Origin: Acidobacteriota bacterium
Lineage (GTDB): Bacteria > Acidobacteriota > Terriglobia > Terriglobales > Acidobacteriaceae
Reading direction: 5' to 3'
Length of the DNA: 21,673 bases
Assembly (NCBI GenBank): GCA_021799405.1
Contig: JAJZAL010000065.1
Location: forward strand, 1 to 21,673
The notes under the pieces were generated by a model. That model searched no databases, was not told the DNA's origin, and saw only the letters and a program-made list of their open reading frames with translations. The position numbers were made by a program, and so were the translations under genes. Shown here piece by piece: positions 8,192 to 15,576 of this stretch. How positions within the stretch are numbered: the first letter of the stretch is position 1; the number at the start of each line of letters is the position of its first letter.

Positions 8192-9427
8192 ATGAAAATG
8201 AGAGCACAGGCTATCCCTGTTTTCCTTCTGGCGCTTGCATGCACAATCTCAGCCACTTCCCAGGGCAAGGGCAAGGGAGGCAAGCCAGGCGGTTTGGAAT
8301 CCACCACGAATCTTTCCTACCCTGCGGCCTTCTCTGAAACCCCTCTGCAAACCGGTGACATAGGAACATACAGCCTGGGCGCCATATATCCCAATGGAGT
8401 GAGCTACGGTTGTCTGATTCCCGAGACCATCGGAACCACGGAATACACCAACACATCTTGCGTTAACTCGGATGGCGTCCCTCTTTCTCGTCAAGACTGC
8501 GTGACCAAATGCGGAACCGTGCCTGTCGAGCGGATTTACTGGCAGAAGAACGCAAGCAATAAATGGCAGGCAAGTTATTCCTCTCCGTCTTCCGCCCCCT
8601 CGATTTCCACGCCGCTCCAGGTCACTTACGTTGACTGGGGCGACAACCTGGAGAGCAAAACCTGGCCGGTTCAGGTGCTGCGGGTTGAAACCAACACATA
8701 CTCTACGTTGCCTAGCTACGTTGGCGGAACTGAGATTGCGAACAACCCCGGCGTGCGCTTTGATGTGTGGCACGTATCCGGTCAGGGAACCAACGAACTC
8801 TGGGGAGTGCACACCACCGACCCCCAAGATGCTACGAGCCCTGTCCCCTACGTGGTCAAAGATTCGTCCGGGAATGATTACTGGCCTTATGTTGTGGACG
8901 TTTCGAACATCGCAAGGCTGAATATCGCCAAACTTGAAACTGCAGCCGGGACCTGCCCGACTACGGCGACAGGCAGCAATCAGTCTCCCTACGCCGGCAC
9001 GCTGACGTGGAACCCAACCAGTCATCAGTGGTCAGGAGCTGTCTACACCAGCGATATGCTGTACACGGCCGAGCTCAATATCAAGGGATCCTATGTCTAC
9101 GGCTACAACTGGGATCTCCGCTCAGAAAATGTGCCCTCGACCGTCAACAAAGCGGGATGGTGGCGCCTGACGTTCTACACGTATGATCCAACGAACGCTG
9201 CGAACCATCCGATTAGTTTCAGCAACTGGAAGAATCCCTCTGCGGAAAGCTACAATGCTCTGGCGGCGCCACCCAATCCGCCAACCGTGGGAGAGATTGC
9301 GCCGTTCGCGGAAACCGGGTTGCTGATGTATCTGCCGCAGGTAGACAAAACCAACGATCTGACCTACATCGACATCTGCATTGCGACCGCTGGAAGCTCC
9401 GGACATGGCGGAGGACGTCACAAGTAG
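8192..9427 (+). CDS. Secreted protein of unknown function
   Basis: I do not recognise this 411-residue protein. It begins with a short basic stretch and a hydrophobic core (IPVFLLALACTIS), a Sec signal peptide with probable cleavage near SATSQG; the LALAC segment is a poor lipobox. The mature start is Gly/Lys-rich (GKGKGGKPGG) and the end is Gly/His-rich (GHGGGRHK). The middle is rich in Tyr, Trp, Ser, Thr and Asn with little charge, typical of an extracellular beta-rich protein. Six cysteines (GCLIP, TSCVN, QDC, KCG, GTCP, DICIA) could form disulfides. It follows rbsK by 74 bases but shares no evident function. Its GC content looks lower than its neighbours by eye. Confidence 0.8.
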   Translation: MKMRAQAIPVFLLALACTISATSQGKGKGGKPGGLESTTNLSYPAAFSETPLQTGDIGTYSLGAIYPNGVSYGCLIPETIGTTEYTNTSCVNSDGVPLSRQDCVTKCGTVPVERIYWQKNASNKWQASYSSPSSAPSISTPLQVTYVDWGDNLESKTWPVQVLRVETNTYSTLPSYVGGTEIANNPGVRFDVWHVSGQGTNELWGVHTTDPQDATSPVPYVVKDSSGNDYWPYVVDVSNIARLNIAKLETAAGTCPTTATGSNQSPYAGTLTWNPTSHQWSGAVYTSDMLYTAELNIKGSYVYGYNWDLRSENVPSTVNKAGWWRLTFYTYDPTNAANHPISFSNWKNPSAESYNALAAPPNPPTVGEIAPFAETGLLMYLPQVDKTNDLTYIDICIATAGSSGHGGGRHK

Positions 9428-9444
9428 TTGTGGAGCACCACTGC

Positions 9445-9480
9445 CTGACCCGTGCCACGGGGGTCAGCACAAATCTGACC
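9445..9480 (+). other. Mutually exclusive hairpins / possible terminator
   Basis: CTGACCC (9445-9451) pairs with GGGTCAG (9461-9467). The GGTCAG arm can instead pair with CTGACC at 9475-9480. The block starts 17 bases after the secreted-protein stop, where a terminator would be expected, but no T-run follows. It may be a rho-dependent end or part of the repeat element next to it. Confidence 0.35.
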
Positions 9481-9493
9481 GAAAGTGATTGCA

Positions 9494-9555
9494 GGCTGGA
9501 GCCTCAGGGCTCCAGCCCTCCATTACCGATGGGCTCCTGCAGACGAGCGTCTGCA
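9494..9555. repeat. Two adjacent perfect hairpins, REP-like element
   Basis: The first hairpin has a perfect 10-bp stem, GGCTGGAGCC/GGCTCCAGCC (9494-9503 and 9508-9517), with a TCAG loop. Twenty bases on, the second has TGCAGACG/CGTCTGCA (9538-9545 and 9548-9555), folding as a 7-bp stem with a GAGC loop. Paired stable hairpins in a convergent intergenic gap resemble REP/BIME sequences mobilised by RAYT transposases. No transposase is in the window and no second copy was found here, so repeat status is inferred. Confidence 0.5.
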
Positions 9556-9675
9556 TTCCAGCTGGCTTTGTGTGCAAATTGGAGAAGTCCTGGATGCGGC
9601 AACCCAAGGAGGCAGAATCATCAACGAAGGTAGGATTGTGCTGCTGAGATACCGCAGCGCAGGAACACGCCGGAA

Positions 9676-9706
9676 GTAAAAGCAGACGACCGCGCCGAGG
9701 CGGTCG
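9676..9706 (-). terminator. Possible intrinsic terminator of the mazG-GNAT-racemase operon
   Basis: On the minus strand a 7-bp stem CGACCGC/GCGGTCG (9706-9687) with a six-base loop is followed, after five bases, by TTTTA (9681-9677). It lies about 30 bases past the racemase stop. The T-run is short and displaced, so it is a weak candidate. Confidence 0.4.
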
Positions 9707-9737
9707 AATGAGGAGAGGAGACGATTAAGCTTCGCTC

Positions 9738-10862
9738 CTAACTCACCAGCTCGAAAGCCCGGATTGTCTCCTTGCGCACGGTGAGCCGCTCAATCAGGTC
9801 GGTTCGGACCTCGTAGCCGCGTCCAGGCGTATCGGGAATGGCAATCTCTCCCGCCGCTGACACTGTAACCCCGGGCTCGATAATTTCCTCCGCCCAGTAT
9901 CGCGCGGAGGCGGAAACATCGCCGGGAAGCGTAAAGTTTTCGAGCGTCGCGAGCGCGATATTGTGCGCGCGCCCGATGCCCGACTCCAGCATGCCGCCGC
10001 ACCACACGGGGATGCCGCGCTCCAGCGCCGCATTGTGCACCGCGATGGCCTCGGAGAATCCTCCTACGCGCCCCAGCTTGATGTTGATGATCCTGCACGA
10101 CTCCATCTCGATGGCGGCCAGAGTATCGCGCCGGTTGCGGATGGATTCATCCAGGCAGATCGGCGTCTTCAAGCGCTTCTGCAGAAGCGAGTGGTAGTAA
10201 AAATCGTCATGCCATAAGGGCTGCTCGATCATCAACAGATCAAAGGCATCGAACGAGATCAGGTGATCAACGTCCCGCAGACGATAGGCCGAATTGGCGT
10301 CGCAACTGAGCATGATTTCAGGCCAGCGATTGCGGACTCTTTCAAAGACATCCACATCCCAACCCGGTTTGCACTTGAGCTTGATGCGCTGATATCCCGC
10401 CGCCAGTTCTTTTTCGATGATCGCCATCAGCTCTGGGATCGAGGGCTGAATCCCCAGAGAAACTCCGCACGGAATCTTTTCGTGAACTCCGCCCAGCAGG
10501 TGGGAGAGCGAAATCCCTTCGCGCTGCGCCTCCAGGTCCCAGATGGCGTTCTCCAGCGTCGCCTTGGCCATGTGGTTGCCGCGCACCTGGCGGAAGATGC
10601 GCGGACAATCTCCGCCGTGCTGCGGCGCCGCCGAGGCCAGCATTGGCCCCAGTTCCTGAGTAATTGTCTGCCAGGCGCTATCGGTCGACTCGCTCGAAAA
10701 GAACGGCCGTTCGCCGGCTGTGCATTCGCCCCAGCCGGTCAACCCCTCTGATTGAATCTCGGCCAACAGAATTCTGCGATTACGGGTGACGCCAAAGCTG
10801 GTCTCAAAGGGCCGAACCAATGGCATATGCAATTCGCGCAGAAGTATCGCATCGATTTTCAT
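9738..10862 (-). CDS. menC: N-succinylamino-acid racemase / o-succinylbenzoate synthase, enolase superfamily
   Basis: This 374-residue protein belongs to the MenC/NAAAR branch of the enolase superfamily. Expected active-site residues are present: KxK at Lys161/Lys163, metal ligands Asp188 (SCDAN), Glu213 (IEQPL) and Asp238 (CLDES), and Lys262 (NIKLGRVGG). GGMLESGIGRAHN near 289-301 is typical of the NSAR/OSBS subgroup. Such enzymes may make o-succinylbenzoate for menaquinone, racemise N-succinylamino acids, or both. The frame runs upstream to 11057, but ATG at 10862 is where homology begins. This ATG overlaps the GNAT stop (ATGA), so translation is coupled. The acyltransferase neighbour favours NSAR activity; a menaquinone role cannot be excluded because no other men gene is visible. 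The symbol marks the family, not proven function. Confidence 0.88.
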   Translation of the reverse strand: MKIDAILLRELHMPLVRPFETSFGVTRNRRILLAEIQSEGLTGWGECTAGERPFFSSESTDSAWQTITQELGPMLASAAPQHGGDCPRIFRQVRGNHMAKATLENAIWDLEAQREGISLSHLLGGVHEKIPCGVSLGIQPSIPELMAIIEKELAAGYQRIKLKCKPGWDVDVFERVRNRWPEIMLSCDANSAYRLRDVDHLISFDAFDLLMIEQPLWHDDFYYHSLLQKRLKTPICLDESIRNRRDTLAAIEMESCRIINIKLGRVGGFSEAIAVHNAALERGIPVWCGGMLESGIGRAHNIALATLENFTLPGDVSASARYWAEEIIEPGVTVSAAGEIAIPDTPGRGYEVRTDLIERLTVRKETIRAFELVS

Positions 10863-11692
10863 AAGGTTTTGCGTCCCTTCGGACTTTGTGGTTCCTCGGC
10901 AGCGGAAAGATCTCCCAGCTCGAAGACTCCATTTCCTTCCGGATCCCGAGTAAAGCCAATGACCACCAGGCCCCGGGCAAATGCATCCTGAAACTTGCGT
11001 CGATTTTCCAGTTGAACAGCGAGGGCTCGCTCCCGGTCTCGGTCGGATGCCTTCCATCCATTGATGGAGGCGGGAACCCGAATGCGGGCCTGGATGCGTT
11101 CACAAGGGACAAATTCAGCTGCCGGGCGTTCCTCTAGTCTTGCCTGCACTCTCGGGGAATCAAGCCGCCATTCCGCAAATAACCGGTCGGTGGGAAGACC
11201 ACCCTGCAGTCGAGATGAGGATACACCATAGAAGTTCTCCTCATAACGGCAAACAATCGCTCCCAGCCTGTGGATATTGAGGTATGCGTTCTTGATTTCC
11301 AGCGGATCGAAGGTCCATTCTATATGGCGTATTCCACGCGAAAGCGCCTCCCGGCGTTGCTCCCACTTCAGTCGCGCGCCCAGACCACGATTGCGATACC
11401 CCTCTCGAACCGCCAGCATGTGGGAATGCAGATAAGCCCGCGGTTCGCCCTGCCCGGTTTTCGCTCCCGGTAGAGACATGGCAAAACCCACCAGCGGTTC
11501 CGGCCCGCCGCCGTCCTCTTCACCGGTGATCGGTGGATCGAAGGCGCCGATCACCTGCCCGCCAATCGCTTGCGCCACCACAAACGCCTTGCGGGGAATG
11601 ATATCGCTCGCGTCATATCCCCAGGTTTCAATCTCAAGTCGAACACAGGCATCCAGCTCGTCGAAGCCGCCGCAGGAGCGAATCCGGATCAT
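10859..11692 (-). CDS. GNAT acyltransferase of the COG3375 type, probable amino-acid N-succinyltransferase
   Basis: This 277-residue GNAT-fold protein has HMLAVREGYRNRGLGARLK at 91-109, the acyl-CoA loop region, followed by the family-specific blocks WTFDPLEIKNAYLNIHRLGA and GGLPTDRLFAEW. These blocks mark the COG3375 group. In Geobacillus kaustophilus a GNAT enzyme encoded with NSAR succinylates D-amino acids as the first step of an irreversible D-to-L conversion; the same adjacency is seen here. The start overlaps the mazG stop and the stop overlaps the racemase start, both as ATGA. The likely donor is succinyl-CoA and the acceptor a D-amino acid, but this is inferred from context. Other N-acylation reactions remain possible. 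Confidence 0.85.
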   Translation of the reverse strand: MIRIRSCGGFDELDACVRLEIETWGYDASDIIPRKAFVVAQAIGGQVIGAFDPPITGEEDGGGPEPLVGFAMSLPGAKTGQGEPRAYLHSHMLAVREGYRNRGLGARLKWEQRREALSRGIRHIEWTFDPLEIKNAYLNIHRLGAIVCRYEENFYGVSSSRLQGGLPTDRLFAEWRLDSPRVQARLEERPAAEFVPCERIQARIRVPASINGWKASDRDRERALAVQLENRRKFQDAFARGLVVIGFTRDPEGNGVFELGDLSAAEEPQSPKGRKTL

Positions 11693-12684
11693 GCCGGTTC
11701 CCCCTGTCCGGACTCCGCCGTTGCGCCCGATTCTCCCTCAGCCGCCAGCTTTTGTTTGGCCCGCACCCAAAGCGCCTCCAGCTCCTCCAGCGACAGATCC
11801 TCCAGCGGGCGCGCCGAGGCCAACTCCATCTCCCTGAAGCGCCTCCGGAAGCGCAGATTGCAGCCGCGCAGCGCCATCTCGGCATCCACGCCCAGGTGCC
11901 GCCCCAGATTGACCGCGGTAAAAAGCAGGTCGCCGACTTCGGCCTCAATCGCCGGTTTGCGCGCCGGATCTCCTGAAGCCGCCTCGGCCTCCAGTTCCGC
12001 TGTCTCTTCCGCCAGCTTCGGCAGCAGATCACGCCAATTTGGCCAGTCAAATCCAGCCTTGGCCGCCTTTGATCCCAGCTTGGCCGCTTCAGCCAACGCC
12101 GGCAGCGTCCGCAATACGCCGTCCAGGCGTGAGCCCGTCTGGTTCCCCGATTCCTCCGGCTCCAGTTCGCCGTTCACAGCAGCCGCGTTGCGCTTCTCTG
12201 CCGCTTTGATCTCCTCCCAGTTGCGCAGAACCGCCGCCGATGACCCCTCGACGGCGGAATCGACTTCGGCCCGGTTCCCAGCCGCCCGCGCAGCTTCATC
12301 GCCAAAGACATGCGGATGCCGCCGGATCAGCTTGCGGTTCAGGTGGTCGAGCACGTCGGTAATGGTGAAGTACCCCTCATTGGCCGCCATCTCCGCGTAA
12401 AACAGCACCTGCAACAGCAGGTCGCCCAGTTCCTCGGCCAGATGCGGCCAGTCGCGCCGCTCGATGGCGTCGAAGACTTCGTAAGCCTCTTCCAATGTGT
12501 ATTTGCGGATGGAATCGAAGGTCTGCTCGCGGTCCCAGGGGCATCCGCCCGGCGCGCGCAGCCGCGCCATGATTCCCGCCGACTGCTCAAAAAGCGCCGC
12601 AGCCTGCGCCGGATCAGTCTTTACTGCGTGGTCATGCAGCGTCCCGCGAGGTTCCGGGCTGTCTGCCCCTTTTACAAGGTCCAT
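11689..12684 (-). CDS. mazG: Nucleoside triphosphate pyrophosphohydrolase MazG
   Basis: MazG hydrolyses nucleoside triphosphates to monophosphates and pyrophosphate, cleaning non-canonical NTPs and, in E. coli, modulating ppGpp levels. The 331-residue protein is longer than the E. coli enzyme (263). It has two MazG domains: the first with GGCPWDREQTF, EEAYE and EELGDLL, the second with EETAE and EAEVGDLLF. A longer acidic/polar linker and extended termini explain the extra length. I chose ATG 12684; an in-frame TTG at 12738 would add 18 residues without clear homology. It is the first gene of the operon, and its stop overlaps the GNAT start. The metabolic link to the downstream pair is not obvious; it may simply supply the promoter. 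Confidence 0.92.
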   Translation of the reverse strand: MDLVKGADSPEPRGTLHDHAVKTDPAQAAALFEQSAGIMARLRAPGGCPWDREQTFDSIRKYTLEEAYEVFDAIERRDWPHLAEELGDLLLQVLFYAEMAANEGYFTITDVLDHLNRKLIRRHPHVFGDEAARAAGNRAEVDSAVEGSSAAVLRNWEEIKAAEKRNAAAVNGELEPEESGNQTGSRLDGVLRTLPALAEAAKLGSKAAKAGFDWPNWRDLLPKLAEETAELEAEAASGDPARKPAIEAEVGDLLFTAVNLGRHLGVDAEMALRGCNLRFRRRFREMELASARPLEDLSLEELEALWVRAKQKLAAEGESGATAESGQGEPA

Positions 12685-12801
12685 TTCCCTCAGTCTAATC
12701 CCGCGGCTGCGGTCAGGCGTCAAATTCAAGGTCTGCAAGCATCATATCTATTTGGGCGTAATGGTGTTTGTGCCGAAAAAACCGTATACTTTAGTTCTCC
12801 A
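12685..12801. promoter_or_regulatory. Divergent promoter region, mazG operon and prepilin peptidase
   Basis: These 117 bases separate two divergent genes and are more A/T-rich than their surroundings. Candidate -10 boxes are TATACT at 12785-12790 (plus strand, 12 bases before the peptidase ATG) and TATGAT at 12746-12741 (minus strand). Neither has a good -35, so exact promoters are uncertain. Confidence 0.35.
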
Positions 12802-13728
12802 ATGCTGCAAATTCTTGTTACAGCAATCGCCGGGCTGATCGGGCTAGTCTTCGGCAGCTTTCTGAACGTCTGCGCAAGCCGATGGCCTGCAGGTGAAAAC
12901 ATCATCCGACCGCGGTCCCACTGCCGTCACTGTGGCCACACTCTGGCCTGGTGGGAAAATGTGCCGGTTCTGAGCTGGCTCGCGCTGCGGGGACGCTGCC
13001 ACCATTGTCGCGCCTGGATTGGCTGGCGCTATCCCGTGGTGGAACTGGCAGTTGGAGTGGCCTGGGGCGTCTCCGCCTGGCAGGCAATGAATGAATACCT
13101 TTCGCCCCAGGCGACTGCCCCCACCATCTTCGACGCAACGGCTTTCTGTGTCCTCAAGATGATCCTGTCCTGGTTGCTGATCTGTATCGCGGTCGTCGAC
13201 GTCGAGCACCTTTGGCTGCCGGACTGGCTGACCCTGGGAGGAGCCGCTCTGGGTCTACCCCTGACCCTCGCGCGCTTTTCGGTCGAATGGTTCTGGGTTT
13301 CGTTTCCCCTGCATTGGAGCCTGGAGGGCAACAGTTGGGGAAACCGACGCACTCATCTCTTTGACACGGTGGTGGCGTGGGCCCTCGGTATCGTCGCCTT
13401 CCCCTTCCTCATATTTCTCATCCGATGGGTTTATTCCAATCTGCGCGGCCGCGAAGGCATCGGCCTTGGCGATATCAAGCTCATGATTCTGCTGGCGATA
13501 TGGCTCGGCTGGTCGCGGACGCTGCTCGCCTATTTTCTCGGTATTGTGCTCGGCGCGGTGATTGCGCTGGTTGTGGTGATGCGTCCTTCGCTCCGAAACA
13601 GGACCGAGCATTGGGCTTTTACGAAGCTGCCACTGGGCGCATTCCTTTGCATTGGGGGAATCGTCAGCGCCCTGTGGGGTAGTCAGATCATCGCAGCCTA
13701 TCTCGAAGTCTGCGGTTTCGGTTTCTAA
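12802..13728 (+). CDS. pilD: Prepilin peptidase / N-methyltransferase, A24 family
   Basis: This inner-membrane aspartic protease cleaves the leader of type IV prepilins and pseudopilins and N-methylates the new terminus. The 308-residue protein has a first membrane helix with FGSFLNVCASRWP, then a cytoplasmic loop with Cys41, 44, 66 and 69 (CRHC, CHHC), the zinc site of the bifunctional enzymes. Catalytic Asp133 (VVDVEHLWLPD) and Asp224 in GLGDIK are both present. Several more hydrophobic helices run to the C-terminus. A loop near 160-185, between the catalytic motifs, looks longer than usual. The frame is open upstream to 12310, but the membrane helix begins at ATG 12802. No pilus gene lies nearby, so it probably serves substrates encoded elsewhere. 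Confidence 0.93.
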   Translation: MLQILVTAIAGLIGLVFGSFLNVCASRWPAGENIIRPRSHCRHCGHTLAWWENVPVLSWLALRGRCHHCRAWIGWRYPVVELAVGVAWGVSAWQAMNEYLSPQATAPTIFDATAFCVLKMILSWLLICIAVVDVEHLWLPDWLTLGGAALGLPLTLARFSVEWFWVSFPLHWSLEGNSWGNRRTHLFDTVVAWALGIVAFPFLIFLIRWVYSNLRGREGIGLGDIKLMILLAIWLGWSRTLLAYFLGIVLGAVIALVVVMRPSLRNRTEHWAFTKLPLGAFLCIGGIVSALWGSQIIAAYLEVCGFGF

Positions 13729-13965
13729 AACATATCCCCTTCAAGTCCAGACTTTGCGGATTCGATGGAAAACGGGGCTCGTTTGAGGGAACCGGCGCAC
13801 GATTTCCGGCTTTGCCAGGCGGCAGAAAAGGAGTCGCGCTGTTCGGTCGTCATTGTATGAAATAGAACCGGCTGGCAAGGAGGTTCTCTCGCCCGACCGG
13901 CTACTGCTCGACTCGCGCACAGGAAGATCTTCCCGCGGGCCGGTCCTCCCTGGCAGCATCTGTCA

Positions 13966-14736
13966 TTACTTTGCCGGTGTCTGGCCCTGCGCCGGACCCT
14001 GCGCATTCGCAATCTCGGGGCGTTGCAGAGCATTGCGCGCATCTTTGGAGCGGTGGGTGCCCGGATCGTACTCGATCACCTTCAGATAGTAGTTCCGGGC
14101 GGCTACATAATCACCCAGGTGCCGCTCACATTCCGCAAGTCCCCAAAAGACCTCCGGGTTTTGCGGATCAAGGACAAGCGCGGATTGAAAGCGCGACAAC
14201 GCCCCCGCCCAATTTCCGGTCTGAAGATAAAACGTGCCCACGTTAACGTCGTCTTTTGCGGTTTCGCGAGGCGGGGGCGCCAGGACGTCATCCTGGCCTT
14301 TCTTTCGCCGTTTTGGCTCCGTATCGGGCAGTGGCGGCAGATCGCCGGTCGAACTGGAACTGTAGCCCTGTGAAGTGCTGCTGCCTGCCAAGCCGCCATC
14401 ATCGGGACTGCGTGCAGGGTCCGGATCGCCGGCAGGAAGCGGAATTGGCGCGTTGCCGTCCATGCCCGGTATACCGCCTGCAAGCGCCGATGGATTGGAA
14501 GGCATGACCGGAACCGCGCTGGTATCGGTCGGGAATGGATTGGCATTCGATTGCGGCTGCGAGCCAGACTGTTTCTGGCCGTCGCCCTGTTTCGCCTGGC
14601 TCTTCTGGGAATTTTCGTCAGCCTTATTCTGGCCCGCGCCGGAGGTGTCGTTCTGTGCGGGCGTCTGCGCATGGAATCGCGGAGCCGCGATCAGGCAGCC
14701 TGCCAAAACAAGCGCAATTTGAAAGCTTTGCTTCAT
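13966..14736 (-). CDS. Exported TPR protein with a long low-complexity region
   Basis: This 256-residue protein starts MKQSFQIALVLAGCLIAAP. The hydrophobic leader could be cleaved at HA|Q as a Sec signal, or the LAGC segment could be a lipobox giving a lipoprotein. Residues about 28-150 are rich in Gln, Ser, Pro, Gly and Asp and probably disordered. Residues about 165-235 hold two TPR-like helix pairs (GNWAGALSRFQSALVLDPQNPE and GDYVAARNYYLKVIEYDPGT are parts of these). TPRs bind protein partners, so it may be an envelope assembly factor. I chose ATG 14736, where the leader begins; the frame is open to 14778. It is divergent from the SET gene. Specific partners are unknown. Confidence 0.82.
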   Translation of the reverse strand: MKQSFQIALVLAGCLIAAPRFHAQTPAQNDTSGAGQNKADENSQKSQAKQGDGQKQSGSQPQSNANPFPTDTSAVPVMPSNPSALAGGIPGMDGNAPIPLPAGDPDPARSPDDGGLAGSSTSQGYSSSSTGDLPPLPDTEPKRRKKGQDDVLAPPPRETAKDDVNVGTFYLQTGNWAGALSRFQSALVLDPQNPEVFWGLAECERHLGDYVAARNYYLKVIEYDPGTHRSKDARNALQRPEIANAQGPAQGQTPAK

Positions 14737-14905
14737 CTCATTCCGCCCCTTCAATGGCAGGACCGATCCGTGCGGCATCTCTGGATTCTTCGCTCACGCG
14801 GCAGAAACTCTTCACCGCAGGCATTTCTCGCGGAGCGATCCCGCTGCTACCGCAACGCGATCCCCTGCCGGGCGTGCTTCAATATAAAAAGCATCGCATA
14901 TTTCT

Positions 14906-15436
14906 ATGGGACTTATCATCCGATCTTCCGCTATCCACGCCGCCGGTTGTTATGCGACCGCTCCCATTCGCAAGGGCTCGCGCGTCATCGAGTACACGGG
15001 TCCTCGCATCAGCAAGGACAAGGCCGACGCCATCTACGAGCACTTGCCGATCACCTATCTCTTTGGACTCGGAGATGGCTCCGTCGTCATCGACGGCCAC
15101 GGCATGGCCATGTTCATCAATCATAGTTGCGACGCCAACTGCGAAACCCGGGAAGAAGACGGCCGGGTATGGATCACGGCAATTCGCAACATCGCCGCCG
15201 GCGAAGAAATCACTTACGATTACTGCCTCTACGATGGAGATGGTGACCCGGCGATCTGCAACTGCGGCGCAAAGAAGTGCCGCGGAGCGATGTATTCGCC
15301 GGAGGAGATTCGCCGTCGCAAGGCCGCCGCGAAAAAGCATGCCACTGCCGGCGCGAACCGTTCCAACTCCAGCAAGCAAAAGAAGTTGTCCACGCGCGGT
15401 AAAAAGCAAGTGGCCGGAAAGCGACCGCTCCGCTGA
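14906..15436 (+). CDS. SET-domain protein lysine methyltransferase with basic tail
   Basis: SET enzymes transfer a methyl group from S-adenosylmethionine to protein lysines. In this 176-residue protein the SET core covers residues 1-110, with GSRVIEYTG near 24-32, the cofactor-site NHSCDAN at 72-78 and EITYDY at 101-106 with the active-site tyrosine. A post-SET zinc motif follows (CNCGAKKCRG, Cys118, 120 and 125), which would join Cys75 to bind zinc. The last 40 residues are Lys/Arg-rich (RRRKAAAKKH, KQKKLSTRGKK) and could bind nucleic acid or act as an automethylation target. No good ribosome-binding site precedes the ATG; TATAAA at 14883-14888 could be a -10 giving a very short leader. The substrate is unknown. 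It is 140 bases upstream of dnaX on the same strand. Confidence 0.9.
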   Translation: MGLIIRSSAIHAAGCYATAPIRKGSRVIEYTGPRISKDKADAIYEHLPITYLFGLGDGSVVIDGHGMAMFINHSCDANCETREEDGRVWITAIRNIAAGEEITYDYCLYDGDGDPAICNCGAKKCRGAMYSPEEIRRRKAAAKKHATAGANRSNSSKQKKLSTRGKKQVAGKRPLR

Positions 15437-15453
15437 CGGAGAGTGCGACGCTC

Positions 15454-15494
15454 GCGCCGCCGATTGCCGCTGCCTTCTGATTGAGCGGCGGCGC
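15454..15494 (+). other. GC-rich 9-bp inverted repeat between SET gene and dnaX
   Basis: GCGCCGCCG (15454-15462) and CGGCGGCGC (15486-15494) are perfect inverted copies with a 23-base loop, 17 bases after the SET stop. A smaller nested option is GAGCG/CGCTC at 15483-15496. No T-run follows, so it is at most a rho-type or attenuating structure. Confidence 0.3.
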
Positions 15495-15519
15495 TCACCG
15501 GCATCTCGCCCCCGGACGA

Positions 15520-15525
15520 TACAAT
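15520..15525 (+). promoter_or_regulatory. Candidate -10 box for dnaX
   Basis: TACAAT fits a sigma-70 -10 element and would start a transcript about 45 bases before the dnaX ATG. No matching -35 is evident. Confidence 0.3.
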
Positions 15526-15558
15526 CTCCTAGGCAGGCTGTTCCATCGCGCCTGCCGC

Positions 15559-15564
15559 AAGGAG
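15559..15564 (+). promoter_or_regulatory. Ribosome-binding site supporting the dnaX start
   Basis: AAGGAG lies 12 bases before the ATG at 15577. The frame is open to 15481, but DnaX homology (GYQVLARKYRP) begins exactly at 15577, so this start is preferred. Confidence 0.55.
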
Positions 15565-15576
15565 TGTTTCATACCA

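Larger units (their letters stand above)
9428..9737. other. Hairpin-rich convergent intergenic region
   Basis: The 310 bases between the secreted protein (plus) and the racemase (minus) contain no convincing gene; two short plus-strand frames look like chance. They hold at least four inverted repeats, at 9445-9467 (with an alternative partner to 9480), 9494-9517, 9538-9555 and 9687-9706. These are described separately. Confidence 0.6.

Noticed and set aside
12310..12801. 164-codon upstream extension of the prepilin peptidase frame
   Set aside because: It overlaps mazG on the other strand and lacks family similarity; the first membrane helix begins at 12802.
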